A DNA stretch of 64,000 bases, from assembly GCA_022600955.1 (NCBI GenBank), contig JAHZJK010000023.1:62001-126000 (forward strand), given 5' to 3'. This DNA comes from Gammaproteobacteria bacterium (GTDB lineage: Bacteria > Pseudomonadota > Gammaproteobacteria > Steroidobacterales > Woeseiaceae). The notes beneath the pieces were generated by a model, which made no database searches, was not told the DNA's origin, and saw nothing but the letters and a program-made list of their open reading frames with translations. Within the stretch, counting starts at the first letter, position 1. The number at the start of each line of letters is the position of its first letter. This document shows positions 1 to 10,126 of this stretch, piece by piece. Made by a program: the position numbers and the translations under genes.

Positions 1-653
1 GTATCCTGCAAATTGTCATCAGGTGCTACGTCTTCCTGGCTGATTTCGCCACTTGCCGGCGTGTATCGAATACGTACACGCTCGCTGTCGTCGCCATTTG
101 AGTCAGCTTCAATCCGTTGCTCGGCTATGTTGTAGAGCAGGAAGTTAGAGGAGATTTCGTTGCCCGCCTCGGTGATGGTGGCTTGTTCTGAAAATTCGAT
201 TACACCGGCAGGCACATCGTAGGAGAGTCGACCGGCTTCTGCGTAGGTAGCGTCTTCACTACCCGGTCGGGTGAGACGGAATTTAGCGGGGGAACCCGTT
301 ACAGAGGCCCGATTGAGCTGGTTTTCAGCGAACTCCAGATCGGCGGCTTCGCATTCGATCTGTCCTGTCTCTACTTCGATAACAACATTGCCAGAAAACT
401 GCCAGGTACTGTCTGCTGACTCGCGGTTCGTAACGCGACCCTCGTCAGCTTCGATCGAGATAGTACCGCGGGACAATCTTAGGCCCTTGAAGATCAGTGT
501 GGCAGTCTTGCCGTCATAAGACGTAGAGTCTGCGTCGATGCCCCAGGGCAATCGCAAGTCGAGATCCTCGAGCTGCGCTGACGCGAACGCAGGCGCGAGC
601 AGCAACAGTGCGATCAGCCGGACTCGCGGCATTTTTCGGATTCTTCGATTCAT
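1..653 (-). CDS. lptA: LPS transport periplasmic protein LptA (3' end beyond window)
   Basis: This is the periplasmic bridge protein of the Lpt machine, which carries LPS from the inner-membrane complex (LptBFGC) to LptD. The ATG at 653-651 directly follows the lptC stop codon (TGAATG). The N-terminus is a signal peptide: basic start MNRRIRKMPR, hydrophobic core, then AFASAQ. The mature part shows the beta-rich OstA/LptA pattern, with phrases such as GNVVIEVETGQIECEAADL. About 217 codons are visible and the frame is still open at the window edge, so the C-terminus is missing. The position after lptC matches the enterobacterial order kdsD-kdsC-lptC-lptA-lptB. Confidence 0.88.
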   Translation of the reverse strand, partial: MNRRIRKMPRVRLIALLLLAPAFASAQLEDLDLRLPWGIDADSTSYDGKTATLIFKGLRLSRGTISIEADEGRVTNRESADSTWQFSGNVVIEVETGQIECEAADLEFAENQLNRASVTGSPAKFRLTRPGSEDATYAEAGRLSYDVPAGVIEFSEQATITEAGNEISSNFLLYNIAEQRIEADSNGDDSERVRIRYTPASGEISQEDVAPDDNLQD

Positions 654-1211
654 TCAGGGAATAATTCTGCCACGTACGTTGGCGCGGAGTTCAATTTTGT
701 CATCGTTTAGTGATGCTAGCATTCCCGTGGCGGTCACGCTTCGCGAACCGAAACGGATTCGGACTCGAGCATCGGTTTCTGCGATAAACCGATCAGGATC
801 CAGCTCCATGTACTGACTGAGAATCTCGGTTTCGTCGCTGGCGTCTGTCGAGTTGTTCACAAATTGTACGTCTCCGCGAAGCGCGATGCGCGGCATGTCC
901 TCACGCAACGTGGCGCGGTCCGCATTGACGGTCCAGGGTACACCGCTGTCGGGTGCATAGCGGATTCTGACGTCCAGGAACTCTATGCGATTGTCGTCCT
1001 GTTGTTCCGCGTGCTCTGCCTCGATCTCATACAGCAGGCTGCCATCCTGATCGGTACCGAGGATACGGGCCTGTTTCAGGTAGTAGCCGCGGTGCTCAGG
1101 GGTTAGTGGAGGCGTGTCATCGCTCGCGGGTCCGTCCGGGCGCGACAGATACCAGCTACCTAGCGCGGCCGCAAACAGCAGGACAATGAATGTGATTGTG
1201 CGTGGACTCAT
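654..1211 (-). CDS. lptC: LPS export protein LptC
   Basis: LptC is a bitopic inner-membrane protein that passes LPS from LptBFG to LptA. The 185 residues begin with MSPRTITFIVLLFAAALGSW, a single membrane anchor (about residues 5-22), followed by a periplasmic beta-jellyroll domain. Length is normal for the family (about 190). The ATG shares one base with the kdsC stop (TGATG), and the stop abuts the lptA start, so the three genes are probably translationally coupled. The sequence is weakly conserved, as usual for LptC, so the call rests on architecture plus position. Confidence 0.87.
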   Translation of the reverse strand: MSPRTITFIVLLFAAALGSWYLSRPDGPASDDTPPLTPEHRGYYLKQARILGTDQDGSLLYEIEAEHAEQQDDNRIEFLDVRIRYAPDSGVPWTVNADRATLREDMPRIALRGDVQFVNNSTDASDETEILSQYMELDPDRFIAETDARVRIRFGSRSVTATGMLASLNDDKIELRANVRGRIIP

Positions 1212-1699
1212 CAGTGTTGATGACCACTGGATGCCAGTACTAGTTCACAAACTTCGCGTACCGCGCCACAGCCTCCTGCCGCGGTGGTTGTGTAGTGGCA
1301 TTTCTCACGTACTGCTGGAACAGCGTTTGCTACAGCAACCGAGAATCCAACGTGGTGCAGCAGTGGCAAGTCAGGTATGTCGTCGCCGACATAAACACAA
1401 TCGGCCGCGATAACGTCAAGCTGGTTGGCAATTTCGTCGAGCGCTGCAACCTTGTCCTTGCAGCCCTGGACCACGTGTTGCACACCCAGTTCAGCCATTC
1501 GCTTGGCGACGGCACCGGAGGCACGCCCACTAATCACGGCAACATCAATACCGGCCTCCAGAAGTCGGCGAACGCCGTAACCATCCTGTGTATGAAATGA
1601 CTTCGACTCGATGCCTTCGTCAGACAGGTAGAAGCGCCCGTCAGTGAATACACCATCAATATCGAATGCCACCAGTTTAACGTCGCGAGGTGTGTTCAC
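1211..1699 (-). CDS. kdsC: 3-deoxy-D-manno-octulosonate 8-phosphate phosphatase
   Basis: KdsC removes the phosphate from KDO-8-P, the last step before CMP-KDO activation for LPS inner core. It is a small C0-type HAD phosphatase with no large cap (162 aa; family about 170-190). Visible motifs are the nucleophile motif FDIDGVFTDG (Asp13, Asp15), VISGRAS (motif II), and VYVGDDIPDLPLL (motif IV). The start is GTG at 1699-1697, overlapping the kdsD stop by four bases (GTGA), which fits coupled translation. Confidence 0.93.
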   Translation of the reverse strand: MNTPRDVKLVAFDIDGVFTDGRFYLSDEGIESKSFHTQDGYGVRRLLEAGIDVAVISGRASGAVAKRMAELGVQHVVQGCKDKVAALDEIANQLDVIAADCVYVGDDIPDLPLLHHVGFSVAVANAVPAVREKCHYTTTAAGGCGAVREVCELVLASSGHQH

Positions 1700-2679
1700 A
1701 TCAGTCCCTCCCGAAACAGATCGTGGATGTTCAGTGCACCTATGAGCTTATTGTTTTCATCCGCAACGAGTAGCGAGGTAATTTTGTTCGTCTCAAGAAT
1801 ATGCAGTGCTTCCGCAGCAAGTACATCTGCTTCTATGGTTTTGCAGTTCGCATGCATGACATCACGGATCGAGGTCTTGTGAATGTCCGCACCGCTATCC
1901 AGCACGCGGCGTAAGTCGCCGTCTGTAAATATGCCCTGAATGTCGCCGTCGGCGGACACAATTGCTGTCATTCCGAGGCCTTTGTCCGTCATTTCCATGA
2001 GGCCATCGCGCAGACTGACTTCGGCCTGTACGGCAGGAACGCGGTCGCCAGCGCGCATCACATCCGAGACACGCAACAGCAAGCGTTTGCCAAGGCTGCC
2101 GCTAGGGTGAGAACGGGCGAAGTCTTCGGCCGTAAAGCCACGCGACTGCAGCAGCGCTACGGCGAGCGCGTCTCCCATAGCAAGCGTTGCTGTTGTGCTG
2201 GCGGTCGGAGCCAGGTTCAGTGGGCAAGCCTCTTCGTCAACTCGAATATTGAGGTGCACGTCCGCTGTTCGGGCCATGGTTGACTCGGGGTTACCGGTGA
2301 TCGACAGCAGTTTGGCTCCCATGCGCTTCACAACTGGCAGAATGCGCACCACCTCTTCGGTCTCGCCAGAGTAGGAGATCGCGAGGAGCAGATCCTGGCT
2401 GGTAATCATGCCAAGATCGCCGTGGCTGGCTTCGGCAGGATGCATGAAAAAAGCTGGCGTCCCGGTCGATGCAAGCGTCGCGGCAATCTTGTTGCTGACG
2501 TGTCCGGATTTGCCCATGCCGGTGACAACAACCCGACCAGGGATATCAAGACATAATTTACACGCGGCGATAAAGTCGTCGTCAAGTCTGTCGCGCAATG
2601 TGGCCACAGCGCGCGACTCGATATCGAGCACCTCGCGCGCGAGTGCGAGTAGTTCGTCAGGGTTGGGCTTGTCAGGCAA
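1696..2679 (-). CDS. kdsD: Arabinose-5-phosphate isomerase KdsD
   Basis: KdsD interconverts D-ribulose-5-P and D-arabinose-5-P, the first committed step to KDO. The 327 residues contain an N-terminal SIS sugar-isomerase domain (about 40-175) with GMGKSGH (54-60), ASHGDLG (84-90) and SYSGETEE, followed by two CBS domains (about 205-327). This is the classic KdsD/KpsF layout. The start is a TTG at 2679-2677 supported by a strong GGAGG Shine-Dalgarno seven bases upstream; no ATG fits the family N-terminus as well. It is followed by kdsC with a four-base overlap. Confidence 0.95.
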   Translation of the reverse strand: MPDKPNPDELLALAREVLDIESRAVATLRDRLDDDFIAACKLCLDIPGRVVVTGMGKSGHVSNKIAATLASTGTPAFFMHPAEASHGDLGMITSQDLLLAISYSGETEEVVRILPVVKRMGAKLLSITGNPESTMARTADVHLNIRVDEEACPLNLAPTASTTATLAMGDALAVALLQSRGFTAEDFARSHPSGSLGKRLLLRVSDVMRAGDRVPAVQAEVSLRDGLMEMTDKGLGMTAIVSADGDIQGIFTDGDLRRVLDSGADIHKTSIRDVMHANCKTIEADVLAAEALHILETNKITSLLVADENNKLIGALNIHDLFREGLM

Positions 2680-2711
2680 GGCGGGCCTCCAGCGTTGGAT
2701 AGCGGCCTATT

Positions 2712-3677
2712 CTATATGTTTTGCGCTATGACGTAGGAGCCATATGCGATATAGGCGGTAAGCAAGGCGGTGCCCTCGAGACGCGATAGCTTGGCTTTGC
2801 CGTCATAGTCATAGGTCATGGCGAACAACACCAGTGTGAAAGCGACCATAACGAATATGTGCAGGGACAAAACGGTGGGCGCCAGCGCCGCTGGCTGAAT
2901 GGTCGCCGCTACGCCGATTACAGCGAGCAGATTGAAAATATTGGAGCCGACAATATTACCGATAGCCAGGCCGTATTCACCCTTCAACGCACTGACAAGG
3001 GATACCGCGAGTTCCGGAAGGCTGGTACCGAACGCCACGATCGTTATGCCTATGACCACTTCGCTGACGCCGAGGTCCTTGGCGATACCAACAGCGCCGC
3101 CGACGAGCAATTCAGCACCTATTAGCAGCGTGAGCAAACCAACAACCAGCCAGACAATGGCCATCGTCATCGAGACATCGGATGGAATTTCGGCATCGTA
3201 GTCCATCGCGATCGGGTCATTTGCAGCGGAACGCAGGCCAAGCCGAGCCAGCCAGATCATCACGATGACGAGGCCTGTCAGCATGACGACGCCGTCGATA
3301 CGACTCAGGTAGGTGTCCAGAAACAACGAAACGGTGAGCAGTGACACAGCAAGAAGCGCGGGCATCTCGCGGCGCAGTGTTGCCGATTCAAGCGCTATAG
3401 GCCGAATCATGGCGGTGACGCCCAGCACCAGGCCGATATTGACGATATTGGAGCCGATGGCATTGCCGATCGCGAGGCCGGGTTTACCGCCAATTGCCGC
3501 GACCGCGGATACCAGTATTTCGGGTGCTGATGTGGCAAAAGCGACGATAGTGAGGCCGATCAACAACGGCGGTACGCCAAGGTTTCGCGCCCCTGAACCT
3601 GCACCATGAACGAACCGGTCCGCACCCCAGATCAGGAGTGCAAGGCCGGCAACAATTAGACCAATATCGCCAAGCAT
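2712..3677 (-). CDS. Calcium/sodium antiporter, YrbG-like CaCA family
   Basis: This is an inner-membrane cation exchanger of the CaCA superfamily. It shows two inverted repeats, each with the family alpha-motif: ATSAPEI with GNAIGSNIVNIG in the first half, and GTSLPELAVS with GNIVGSNIFNLL in the second. About ten membrane segments are apparent over 321 residues (family about 320-330). The frame is open further upstream from a TTG at 3761, but ATG at 3677-3675 gives MLGDIGLIVAGLALLIWG, the normal N-terminus, and is preferred. In E. coli the homologue yrbG heads the same kdsD-kdsC-lptC-lptA operon. Substrate and physiological role are not established by sequence. Confidence 0.88.
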   Translation of the reverse strand: MLGDIGLIVAGLALLIWGADRFVHGAGSGARNLGVPPLLIGLTIVAFATSAPEILVSAVAAIGGKPGLAIGNAIGSNIVNIGLVLGVTAMIRPIALESATLRREMPALLAVSLLTVSLFLDTYLSRIDGVVMLTGLVIVMIWLARLGLRSAANDPIAMDYDAEIPSDVSMTMAIVWLVVGLLTLLIGAELLVGGAVGIAKDLGVSEVVIGITIVAFGTSLPELAVSLVSALKGEYGLAIGNIVGSNIFNLLAVIGVAATIQPAALAPTVLSLHIFVMVAFTLVLFAMTYDYDGKAKLSRLEGTALLTAYIAYGSYVIAQNI

Positions 3678-3749
3678 AAGACTTCGTGTTGATGTGCCGT
3701 TGCCGCCAAATGAGTATTCCCATCGTCCTGCCGGCCAGCACCGGCCGGC

Positions 3750-3755
3750 TATAAT
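3750..3755 (+). promoter_or_regulatory. Possible -10 element for ibaG-murA
   Basis: A consensus TATAAT lies about 95 bases before ibaG on the plus strand, in the divergent region between the antiporter gene and ibaG. No good -35 hexamer is visible 16-18 bases upstream, where the DNA is GC-rich and palindromic (GCCGG...CCGGC, 3730-3749). It may need an activator, or may be chance. Confidence 0.3.
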
Positions 3756-3850
3756 ACACAATCATAGCTGCGCGTTGGGAAGCACATTCGAATGCGGTTA
3801 CACTTCGCGCCCCCACACTGATTGTGCAAGCTGAGCCAGAAAGAGTAAAT

Positions 3851-5360
<1,510 letters not shown>

Positions 5361-5369
5361 CGAGCCCTG

Positions 5370-6440
5370 CTATTGCGGGTCGTCCGGGCGCTCGACCGCG
5401 GTTACCGTGGTTTCGAATCGAACGCCATCTCGCAAAGCGACTACGTCCACCGTATCGCCTGGCCGGGTGCTCGCCGAGATCAATAGCGCCTGGCGTTGCG
5501 AGTAGACTGGCTCGCCGTTCATTTCGAGAATTATGTCACCGACCTGCAGTTCAGCCGTTTCTGCAGGCCCGCCCGAATACACGTTGATCAGCAAAATACC
5601 GTTGCCGCTTTCAATTCCCGCGGCAAACCGCTCGGAGGACGTCATGTCATCGGGCAACAGACCCATGTAGCCGCGGATAACGCGGCCATTGAGTTTAATC
5701 TGGTCCACGACGCCCCGTACCAGGTCCACGGGAATCGCGAAGCCAATTCCCTCGGTACCCGGGTCTTGCGCGAGTACCGCGGTGTTAATGCCGACGAGTT
5801 CGCCATTGGTATTGATCAACGCGCCACCGGAATTACCGGCGTTGATCGCTGCGTCGGTCTGGATAAAGTTCTCGAACGTGACCAGGTTTAGCAGCCCTCG
5901 TCCTGTCGCGCTGACTATTCCCTGCGTAACAGAGGTTGTCAGGCCGTACGGATTACCGATAGCGAGTACGACGTCGCCAATGCGCAAATCCGTGGAGCTC
6001 CCCAGGTTGATGGCCGGGAGTTCGCCCAAATCAACTTTTAACAGCGCCAGATCCGTTTCGGCGTCGACGCCGACTGTCACGGGCTCAGTGATTCGTCCGT
6101 CACTGAGTTGCACTCGAATCTCGGCAGCCGTAGCGACAACGTGATAATTCGTTACCAGGTAGCCTTCTGCGTCGATAATCACTGCTGAGGCAAAGCTGGT
6201 GTCGACCCGGAACCGGGCTCGCTCCGTATCGGCGGCGGGGTCCTGAACGAGTCGTTTGGTGTAGATGTTGGCGACTGCATCGGAGCTCACATCCACAGCA
6301 TCCGCGAAACTGGCGGGCTGTCTGGCCACCGCGACCCCCGGCATCAGGTCGGGACGGACGAGCACGACGACGAATGCGACTGCCAAACCGACGACAATCG
6401 ACTGCAACAGGAAGATCAGAGCTGGCTTGAATCGGGCCAA
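5370..6440 (-). CDS. degS: DegS-like membrane-anchored serine protease with one PDZ domain
   Basis: DegS cleaves the anti-sigma factor RseA in the periplasm when unfolded outer-membrane protein tails occupy its PDZ domain, starting the sigma-E response. The 356 residues have one N-terminal membrane anchor (about 8-30), an S1C trypsin-like domain with His100 (VTNYH), Asp130 (ETDLALL) and Ser204 (GNSGG), and a single C-terminal PDZ (about 258-350). A single PDZ plus an uncleaved anchor argues for DegS rather than DegP/DegQ. The start is TTG (6440-6438) with an AAGGA Shine-Dalgarno seven bases upstream. The gene converges on murA with nine bases between the stops. Confidence 0.88.
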   Translation of the reverse strand: MARFKPALIFLLQSIVVGLAVAFVVVLVRPDLMPGVAVARQPASFADAVDVSSDAVANIYTKRLVQDPAADTERARFRVDTSFASAVIIDAEGYLVTNYHVVATAAEIRVQLSDGRITEPVTVGVDAETDLALLKVDLGELPAINLGSSTDLRIGDVVLAIGNPYGLTTSVTQGIVSATGRGLLNLVTFENFIQTDAAINAGNSGGALINTNGELVGINTAVLAQDPGTEGIGFAIPVDLVRGVVDQIKLNGRVIRGYMGLLPDDMTSSERFAAGIESGNGILLINVYSGGPAETAELQVGDIILEMNGEPVYSQRQALLISASTRPGDTVDVVALRDGVRFETTVTAVERPDDPQ

Positions 6441-6480
6441 GCGACGTCCTTTGGGTCCTATTAGTGTCTTTAGTATCTAG

Positions 6481-6728
6481 CCAATTTCGATTGGCCCCGT
6501 GTATAATGCGCCGTGGTTCCGCACTCAGTCCCGGGGCAACCGTCATCCTGACGGCAAACCGAGTCTGCTGCAAATCTATCAGTTTCGAATTAAAGCAAAA
6601 CGCGCTGTAGAAGAGGCCGTAAAAAGAACGAAGCGATTTTCGCCAGGGCAAGGCAAATCTGATCTGAATAAGTCGGGTTTAATCGCCGTTCAACAAACCT
6701 TTTCCAGCCAGGCGTATGGGAGTGCCTG
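6481..6728 (+). promoter_or_regulatory. petABC promoter and long leader
   Basis: A consensus TATAAT at 6502-6507 lies about 220 bases before petA. It has no clear -35; instead the palindrome CCAATTTCGATTGG (6481-6494) covers the spacer, which could be a regulator site. The inferred leader of about 215 nt carries a perfect small hairpin CCGTCA-TCC-TGACGG (6540-6554) and an A-rich segment. No known riboswitch is recognised. The upstream part (6441-6480) is the divergent degS 5' region. Confidence 0.4.
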
Positions 6729-7316
6729 ATGACCGAAGACGACCTTGATCGAAATAGGCGTCATTTTTTGACGATTGCAACCGTTGTTACCGGCCTTGCC
6801 GGAGCAGGTGCTGCTGCTATTCCGTTCCTTTCCTCATTGAAGCCAAGCGCTCGAGCACAAGCAATGGGTGCGCCCGTAGAGGTACCCATTGGGTCTCTGC
6901 AGGTTGGCGAAATGGTGCGGGTGCTGTGGCGAGGCAAGTTGGTTTTTGTGCTTCGCCGCGACGAAGCCATGCTCGCAACATTGCCGGGCATGACCGACAA
7001 TTTGCGCGATCCGAACTCTGAGGTCGTCGAGCAACAACCTGAGTATGCGATGAACGAATCGCGCTCAGTCAAGCCTGAATACCTGGTCGTCGAAGGTTCA
7101 TGTACGCATCTTGGCTGTGCGCCGATAGAGGATTTCGAGGTGCGTCCTGCGGAAGGTTGGGGCGGCGGTTTTTTCTGCCCGTGCCATGGTTCGAAATTCG
7201 ACCTCGCCGGCCGCGTATTCAAGGGGGTTCCCGCGCCAACAAATCTGCGGGTCCCACCTTACCGGTTTGTCAGGGATGACCTGATTCTGATCGGTTTGGA
7301 CACGGGAGCAGCGTAA
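6729..7316 (+). CDS. petA: Ubiquinol-cytochrome c reductase, Rieske iron-sulfur subunit
   Basis: The Rieske protein of complex III accepts an electron from ubiquinol at the Qo site and passes it to cytochrome c1. At 195 aa it has an N-terminal twin-arginine-type anchor (NRRHFLTIATVVTGLAG, residues 9-25) that stays as the membrane helix. The [2Fe-2S] ligands are in CTHLGC (125-130) and CPCHGS (150-155): Cys125, His127, Cys150, His153, with Cys130/Cys152 forming the disulfide. The stop codon shares one base with the petB start (TAATG). Confidence 0.96.
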   Translation: MTEDDLDRNRRHFLTIATVVTGLAGAGAAAIPFLSSLKPSARAQAMGAPVEVPIGSLQVGEMVRVLWRGKLVFVLRRDEAMLATLPGMTDNLRDPNSEVVEQQPEYAMNESRSVKPEYLVVEGSCTHLGCAPIEDFEVRPAEGWGGGFFCPCHGSKFDLAGRVFKGVPAPTNLRVPPYRFVRDDLILIGLDTGAA

Positions 7317-8566
7317 TGGCCAGAATCGAAGCAGAAGTAGGTACACCCAAAGGCGGATTCATGAAGTGGATCGATGACCGCTTCCCGTTCACGTCGACGA
7401 TGAAATATCACGTCACGGAATACTACGCCTCGAAGAATTTCAATTTCTGGTACGTATTTGGCGTACTGGCATTCGTGGTGCTGTTTATCCAGCTGTTCAC
7501 GGGTATTTTCCTGACGATGAACTACAAGCCGGATGCAGCACAGGCGTTCGCGTCGGTTGAGTACATCATGCGTGACGTCGAATGGGGCTGGTTGATTCGC
7601 TATATGCATTCAACAGGTGCCTCATTCTTTTTCATCGTTGTGTATCTGCACATGTTCCGCGCGATGTTGTACGGCTCATATAAAAAGCCACGTGAACTTA
7701 TCTGGATTATCGGCATGCTGATTTTCCTCGTTTTAATGGCGGAGGCGTTTGCAGGCTACTTATTGCCGTGGGGGCAGATGTCCTACTGGGGCGCTCAGGT
7801 AATTATTTCGCTGTTTGGTGCTATCCCGGTCGTCGGTGATGCGCTCGTTGAGATAATTCGGGGCGACTATTCGATTTCCGATATCACTCTGAATCGATTC
7901 TTCGCACTGCATGTCATCGCGTTGCCATTGGCACTGATCGGGCTTGTCTTCGTGCATATCGTTGCATTGCACGAGGTTGGATCGAATAACCCGGACGGTA
8001 TCGAGATCAAGGAAAACAAGGATGCCAAAGGCGTGCCGCTTGACGGCATTGCATTCCATCCGTATCACACTTCGAAGGACCTGGTAGCAATCATCATATT
8101 CTTGATGATCTTCAGTGCAGTCGTGTTCTTTGCGCCGGAGATGGGTGGCTATTTCCTCGAGCATGCGAACTTCGAGCCTGCAAACCTGACGGCAACTCCG
8201 GAGCACATCGCACCGGTTTGGTATTTTACGCCGTTCTACGCAATCTTGAGAGCGGTCCCGGACAAGCTTTGGGGATTCATTCTGTTCGGACTGTCGGTAT
8301 TGCTGCCAATGTTCTTGCCGTGGCTCGATAAGTCGCGAGTCAAGTCGATTCGCTACCGTGGTCCGATATACAAGAGTGCACTGACTATTTTCGTCATATC
8401 GTTCCTGACACTTGGTTGGCTGGGTGTGCAACCTGCGGAAGGAATCTACGTTCGGATGGCGCAGTTTTTCGGTGTTTTGTACTTCGCGTTCTTCCTGTTG
8501 ATGCCGTATTACACGTCGATAGACAAGACGAAGCCGGTACCGGAAAGGGTGGTCTATAATGGATAA
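7316..8566 (+). CDS. petB: Ubiquinol-cytochrome c reductase, cytochrome b subunit
   Basis: Cytochrome b is the membrane core of the bc1 complex and holds the two b hemes and the quinone sites. The 416 residues include heme ligand candidates His98, His112, His199 and His214. The Qo-site motif is PVWY rather than PEWY, a variant common in beta- and gammaproteobacteria. About eight transmembrane helices are evident. It overlaps petA by one base and petC by eight, consistent with one polycistronic message. Confidence 0.96.
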   Translation: MARIEAEVGTPKGGFMKWIDDRFPFTSTMKYHVTEYYASKNFNFWYVFGVLAFVVLFIQLFTGIFLTMNYKPDAAQAFASVEYIMRDVEWGWLIRYMHSTGASFFFIVVYLHMFRAMLYGSYKKPRELIWIIGMLIFLVLMAEAFAGYLLPWGQMSYWGAQVIISLFGAIPVVGDALVEIIRGDYSISDITLNRFFALHVIALPLALIGLVFVHIVALHEVGSNNPDGIEIKENKDAKGVPLDGIAFHPYHTSKDLVAIIIFLMIFSAVVFFAPEMGGYFLEHANFEPANLTATPEHIAPVWYFTPFYAILRAVPDKLWGFILFGLSVLLPMFLPWLDKSRVKSIRYRGPIYKSALTIFVISFLTLGWLGVQPAEGIYVRMAQFFGVLYFAFFLLMPYYTSIDKTKPVPERVVYNG

Positions 8567-9314
8567 GCTGAATCGATTTGCCAGCGTATTGGCATTGAGT
8601 GCCTTTTTCATGTCTCCCACAAGCTTCGCCGCCGGTGGCGGTGCCGCGCTTGAGCCAGCGAAGATTGATCCCGACAACATCAACTCGTTGCAACGTGGTG
8701 CCGCAAACTTCATGAACTACTGTTCAGGTTGCCACTCGGCCGAATACGTGCGTTTCAACACGATTGGCAAAGACCTCGAGCTGTCCGAGGAAATGCTGGT
8801 TGATAACCTGATGTTCAATGCGGAAAAAACCTTCGAGACGATTCAGTCGGCGATGCCAGCCGAGCAGGCTGCGGTATGGTATGGCAAGGCGCCCCCCGAC
8901 CTGTCGTTGATGGCGCGGGCAAAAGGTGCTGACTACGTCTATAACTTTCTCAAAGGCTTTTATATTGAGGAAGGGAGCCCGACAGGCGTCAACAACCTGG
9001 TTCTCGCGGGTACCAGCATGCCGCACGTTTTGTGGGAATTGCAGGGATACCAAAAAGCGATCTTCGACCACCATGAGAATGCTGACGGCTCGGTAACTAC
9101 GACGTTTAAAGAGTGGGAGCAGCTCAGCGAAGGCGAGCTTGACACCAAAGACTACGATGAGTTTGTTCGCGATACCGTGAATTTCCTCGCCTACATTGCT
9201 GAGCCGATGCGCTCTGACCGTCGCAAACTTGGTGTATGGGTGCTGATGTATCTGCTGTTTTTCCTGATCATCGCACGCATGCTTAAGAAACAAATCTGGA
9301 AGGATGTAAAATAA
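8559..9314 (+). CDS. petC: Ubiquinol-cytochrome c reductase, cytochrome c1 subunit
   Basis: Cytochrome c1 carries electrons from the Rieske cluster to soluble cytochrome c. The 251-residue product has a cleavable signal peptide (about 1-25, ending TSFAAGG). The heme-attachment motif CSGCH is at 55-59, and the axial-ligand methionine is probably in the GTSMPHVLWE segment. A C-terminal membrane anchor (WVLMYLLFFLIIARM) is followed by a basic tail. The ATG lies within the petB end; the stop shares one base with the sspA ATG. Confidence 0.95.
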   Translation: MDKLNRFASVLALSAFFMSPTSFAAGGGAALEPAKIDPDNINSLQRGAANFMNYCSGCHSAEYVRFNTIGKDLELSEEMLVDNLMFNAEKTFETIQSAMPAEQAAVWYGKAPPDLSLMARAKGADYVYNFLKGFYIEEGSPTGVNNLVLAGTSMPHVLWELQGYQKAIFDHHENADGSVTTTFKEWEQLSEGELDTKDYDEFVRDTVNFLAYIAEPMRSDRRKLGVWVLMYLLFFLIIARMLKKQIWKDVK

Positions 9315-9943
9315 TGGCAGTAGTAGCCAACAGGCGTTCAGTAATGACGCTGTTTTCGCGACCGACTGATATTCACAGTCACCGCACTCGGCTGGTACTG
9401 GCTGAGAAAAATATCAATATTGAAATCTCCAATGTGGCGGGTCCGGATCTTCCGGAAGACCTCATGGATCTCAATCCCTATCACACTGTGCCGACATTGG
9501 TTGACCGCGATCTGACGCTCTATGATTCGCGCGTAATCGTCGAGTATCTCGATGAGCGTTTTCCGCATCCGCCGTTGATGCCGGTCGACCCGGTAACGCG
9601 TGCGCAATTTCGTCTGGCGTTGTTCCGCATCGAGAAAGACTGGTACGCGCTGGCCGAGGAAGCGGAGTCCACTCCGGACGGCAAGTTGGGCACCAAGTCT
9701 CGTAAGCTGTTGCGCGAGAGCATTCTGCAGAGCACCGAACTGTTCGGTGCGCGACCGTACTTCCTGAGCGAAGAGTTTTCGCTGGTAGATTGCACGATCG
9801 CACCACTCATGTGGCGCCTTCCTGTATACGGTATCGACCTCGGCAAGGATGCAGAGCCTATTGAGACCTACATGGAACGTGTTTTTGCGCGTCGCTCGTT
9901 TCAGGAAAGTCTGACAGAACTCGAGCAGGAAATGCGACTCTAG
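9314..9943 (+). CDS. sspA: Stringent starvation protein A
   Basis: SspA is a GST-fold protein that binds RNA polymerase and acts as a transcription co-regulator under starvation and acid stress. The 209 residues show the N-terminal thioredoxin-like domain (MTLFSRPTDIHSHRTRLVLAEK) and the conserved LNPYHTVPTLVDRDLTLYDSRVI-type segment, followed by the all-helical domain. No catalytic glutathione residue is expected in this family. It directly follows petC (TAATG), and sspB lies 183 bases downstream, behind a large hairpin. Confidence 0.93.
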   Translation: MAVVANRRSVMTLFSRPTDIHSHRTRLVLAEKNINIEISNVAGPDLPEDLMDLNPYHTVPTLVDRDLTLYDSRVIVEYLDERFPHPPLMPVDPVTRAQFRLALFRIEKDWYALAEEAESTPDGKLGTKSRKLLRESILQSTELFGARPYFLSEEFSLVDCTIAPLMWRLPVYGIDLGKDAEPIETYMERVFARRSFQESLTELEQEMRL

Positions 9944-9953
9944 CAAGCACAGG

Positions 9954-10021
9954 TTTTGAGCCGGATACCCGATCAATTCTCCACGACTCACAGTCGAATT
10001 GATCGGGTATCCGGCTCAAAA
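9954..10021. repeat. 26-bp perfect inverted repeat (large hairpin) between sspA and sspB
   Basis: The arms 9954-9979 and 9996-10021 are perfect reverse complements over 26 bp, separated by 16 bases. Within the loop, GACT (9985-9988) pairs with AGTC (9992-9995), extending the stem to 30 bp with a five-base bulge. No U-tract follows on either strand, so it is not a textbook intrinsic terminator. It could be a bidirectional transcription block, an RNase-processing or mRNA-stabilising site, or a small palindromic repeat element. No second copy was noticed in the window. Confidence 0.9.
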
Positions 10022-10126
10022 TCGATCCCTTGCGAAATACACTATTCGCGTTAAGTTAAGTTCCCGGAAAGCCGCTCAATCAATGTTAAGCTAAGGTCTT
10101 TCGGCGACGACAAAAAGTACAAAAAA

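Noticed and set aside
3678-3761. N-terminal extension of the antiporter from TTG 3761
   Set aside because: The added residues are not membrane-like or conserved and would overlap the divergent promoter region.
6499-6729. Small plus-strand frame ending in TGATG at petA, as if translationally coupled
   Set aside because: Its GTG start lies at the -10 element, so the promoter seen here could not transcribe it fully, and no family or Shine-Dalgarno is visible.
7316-8566. PVWY instead of PEWY in cytochrome b as an anomaly
   Set aside because: PVWY is a known natural variant in beta- and gammaproteobacteria.
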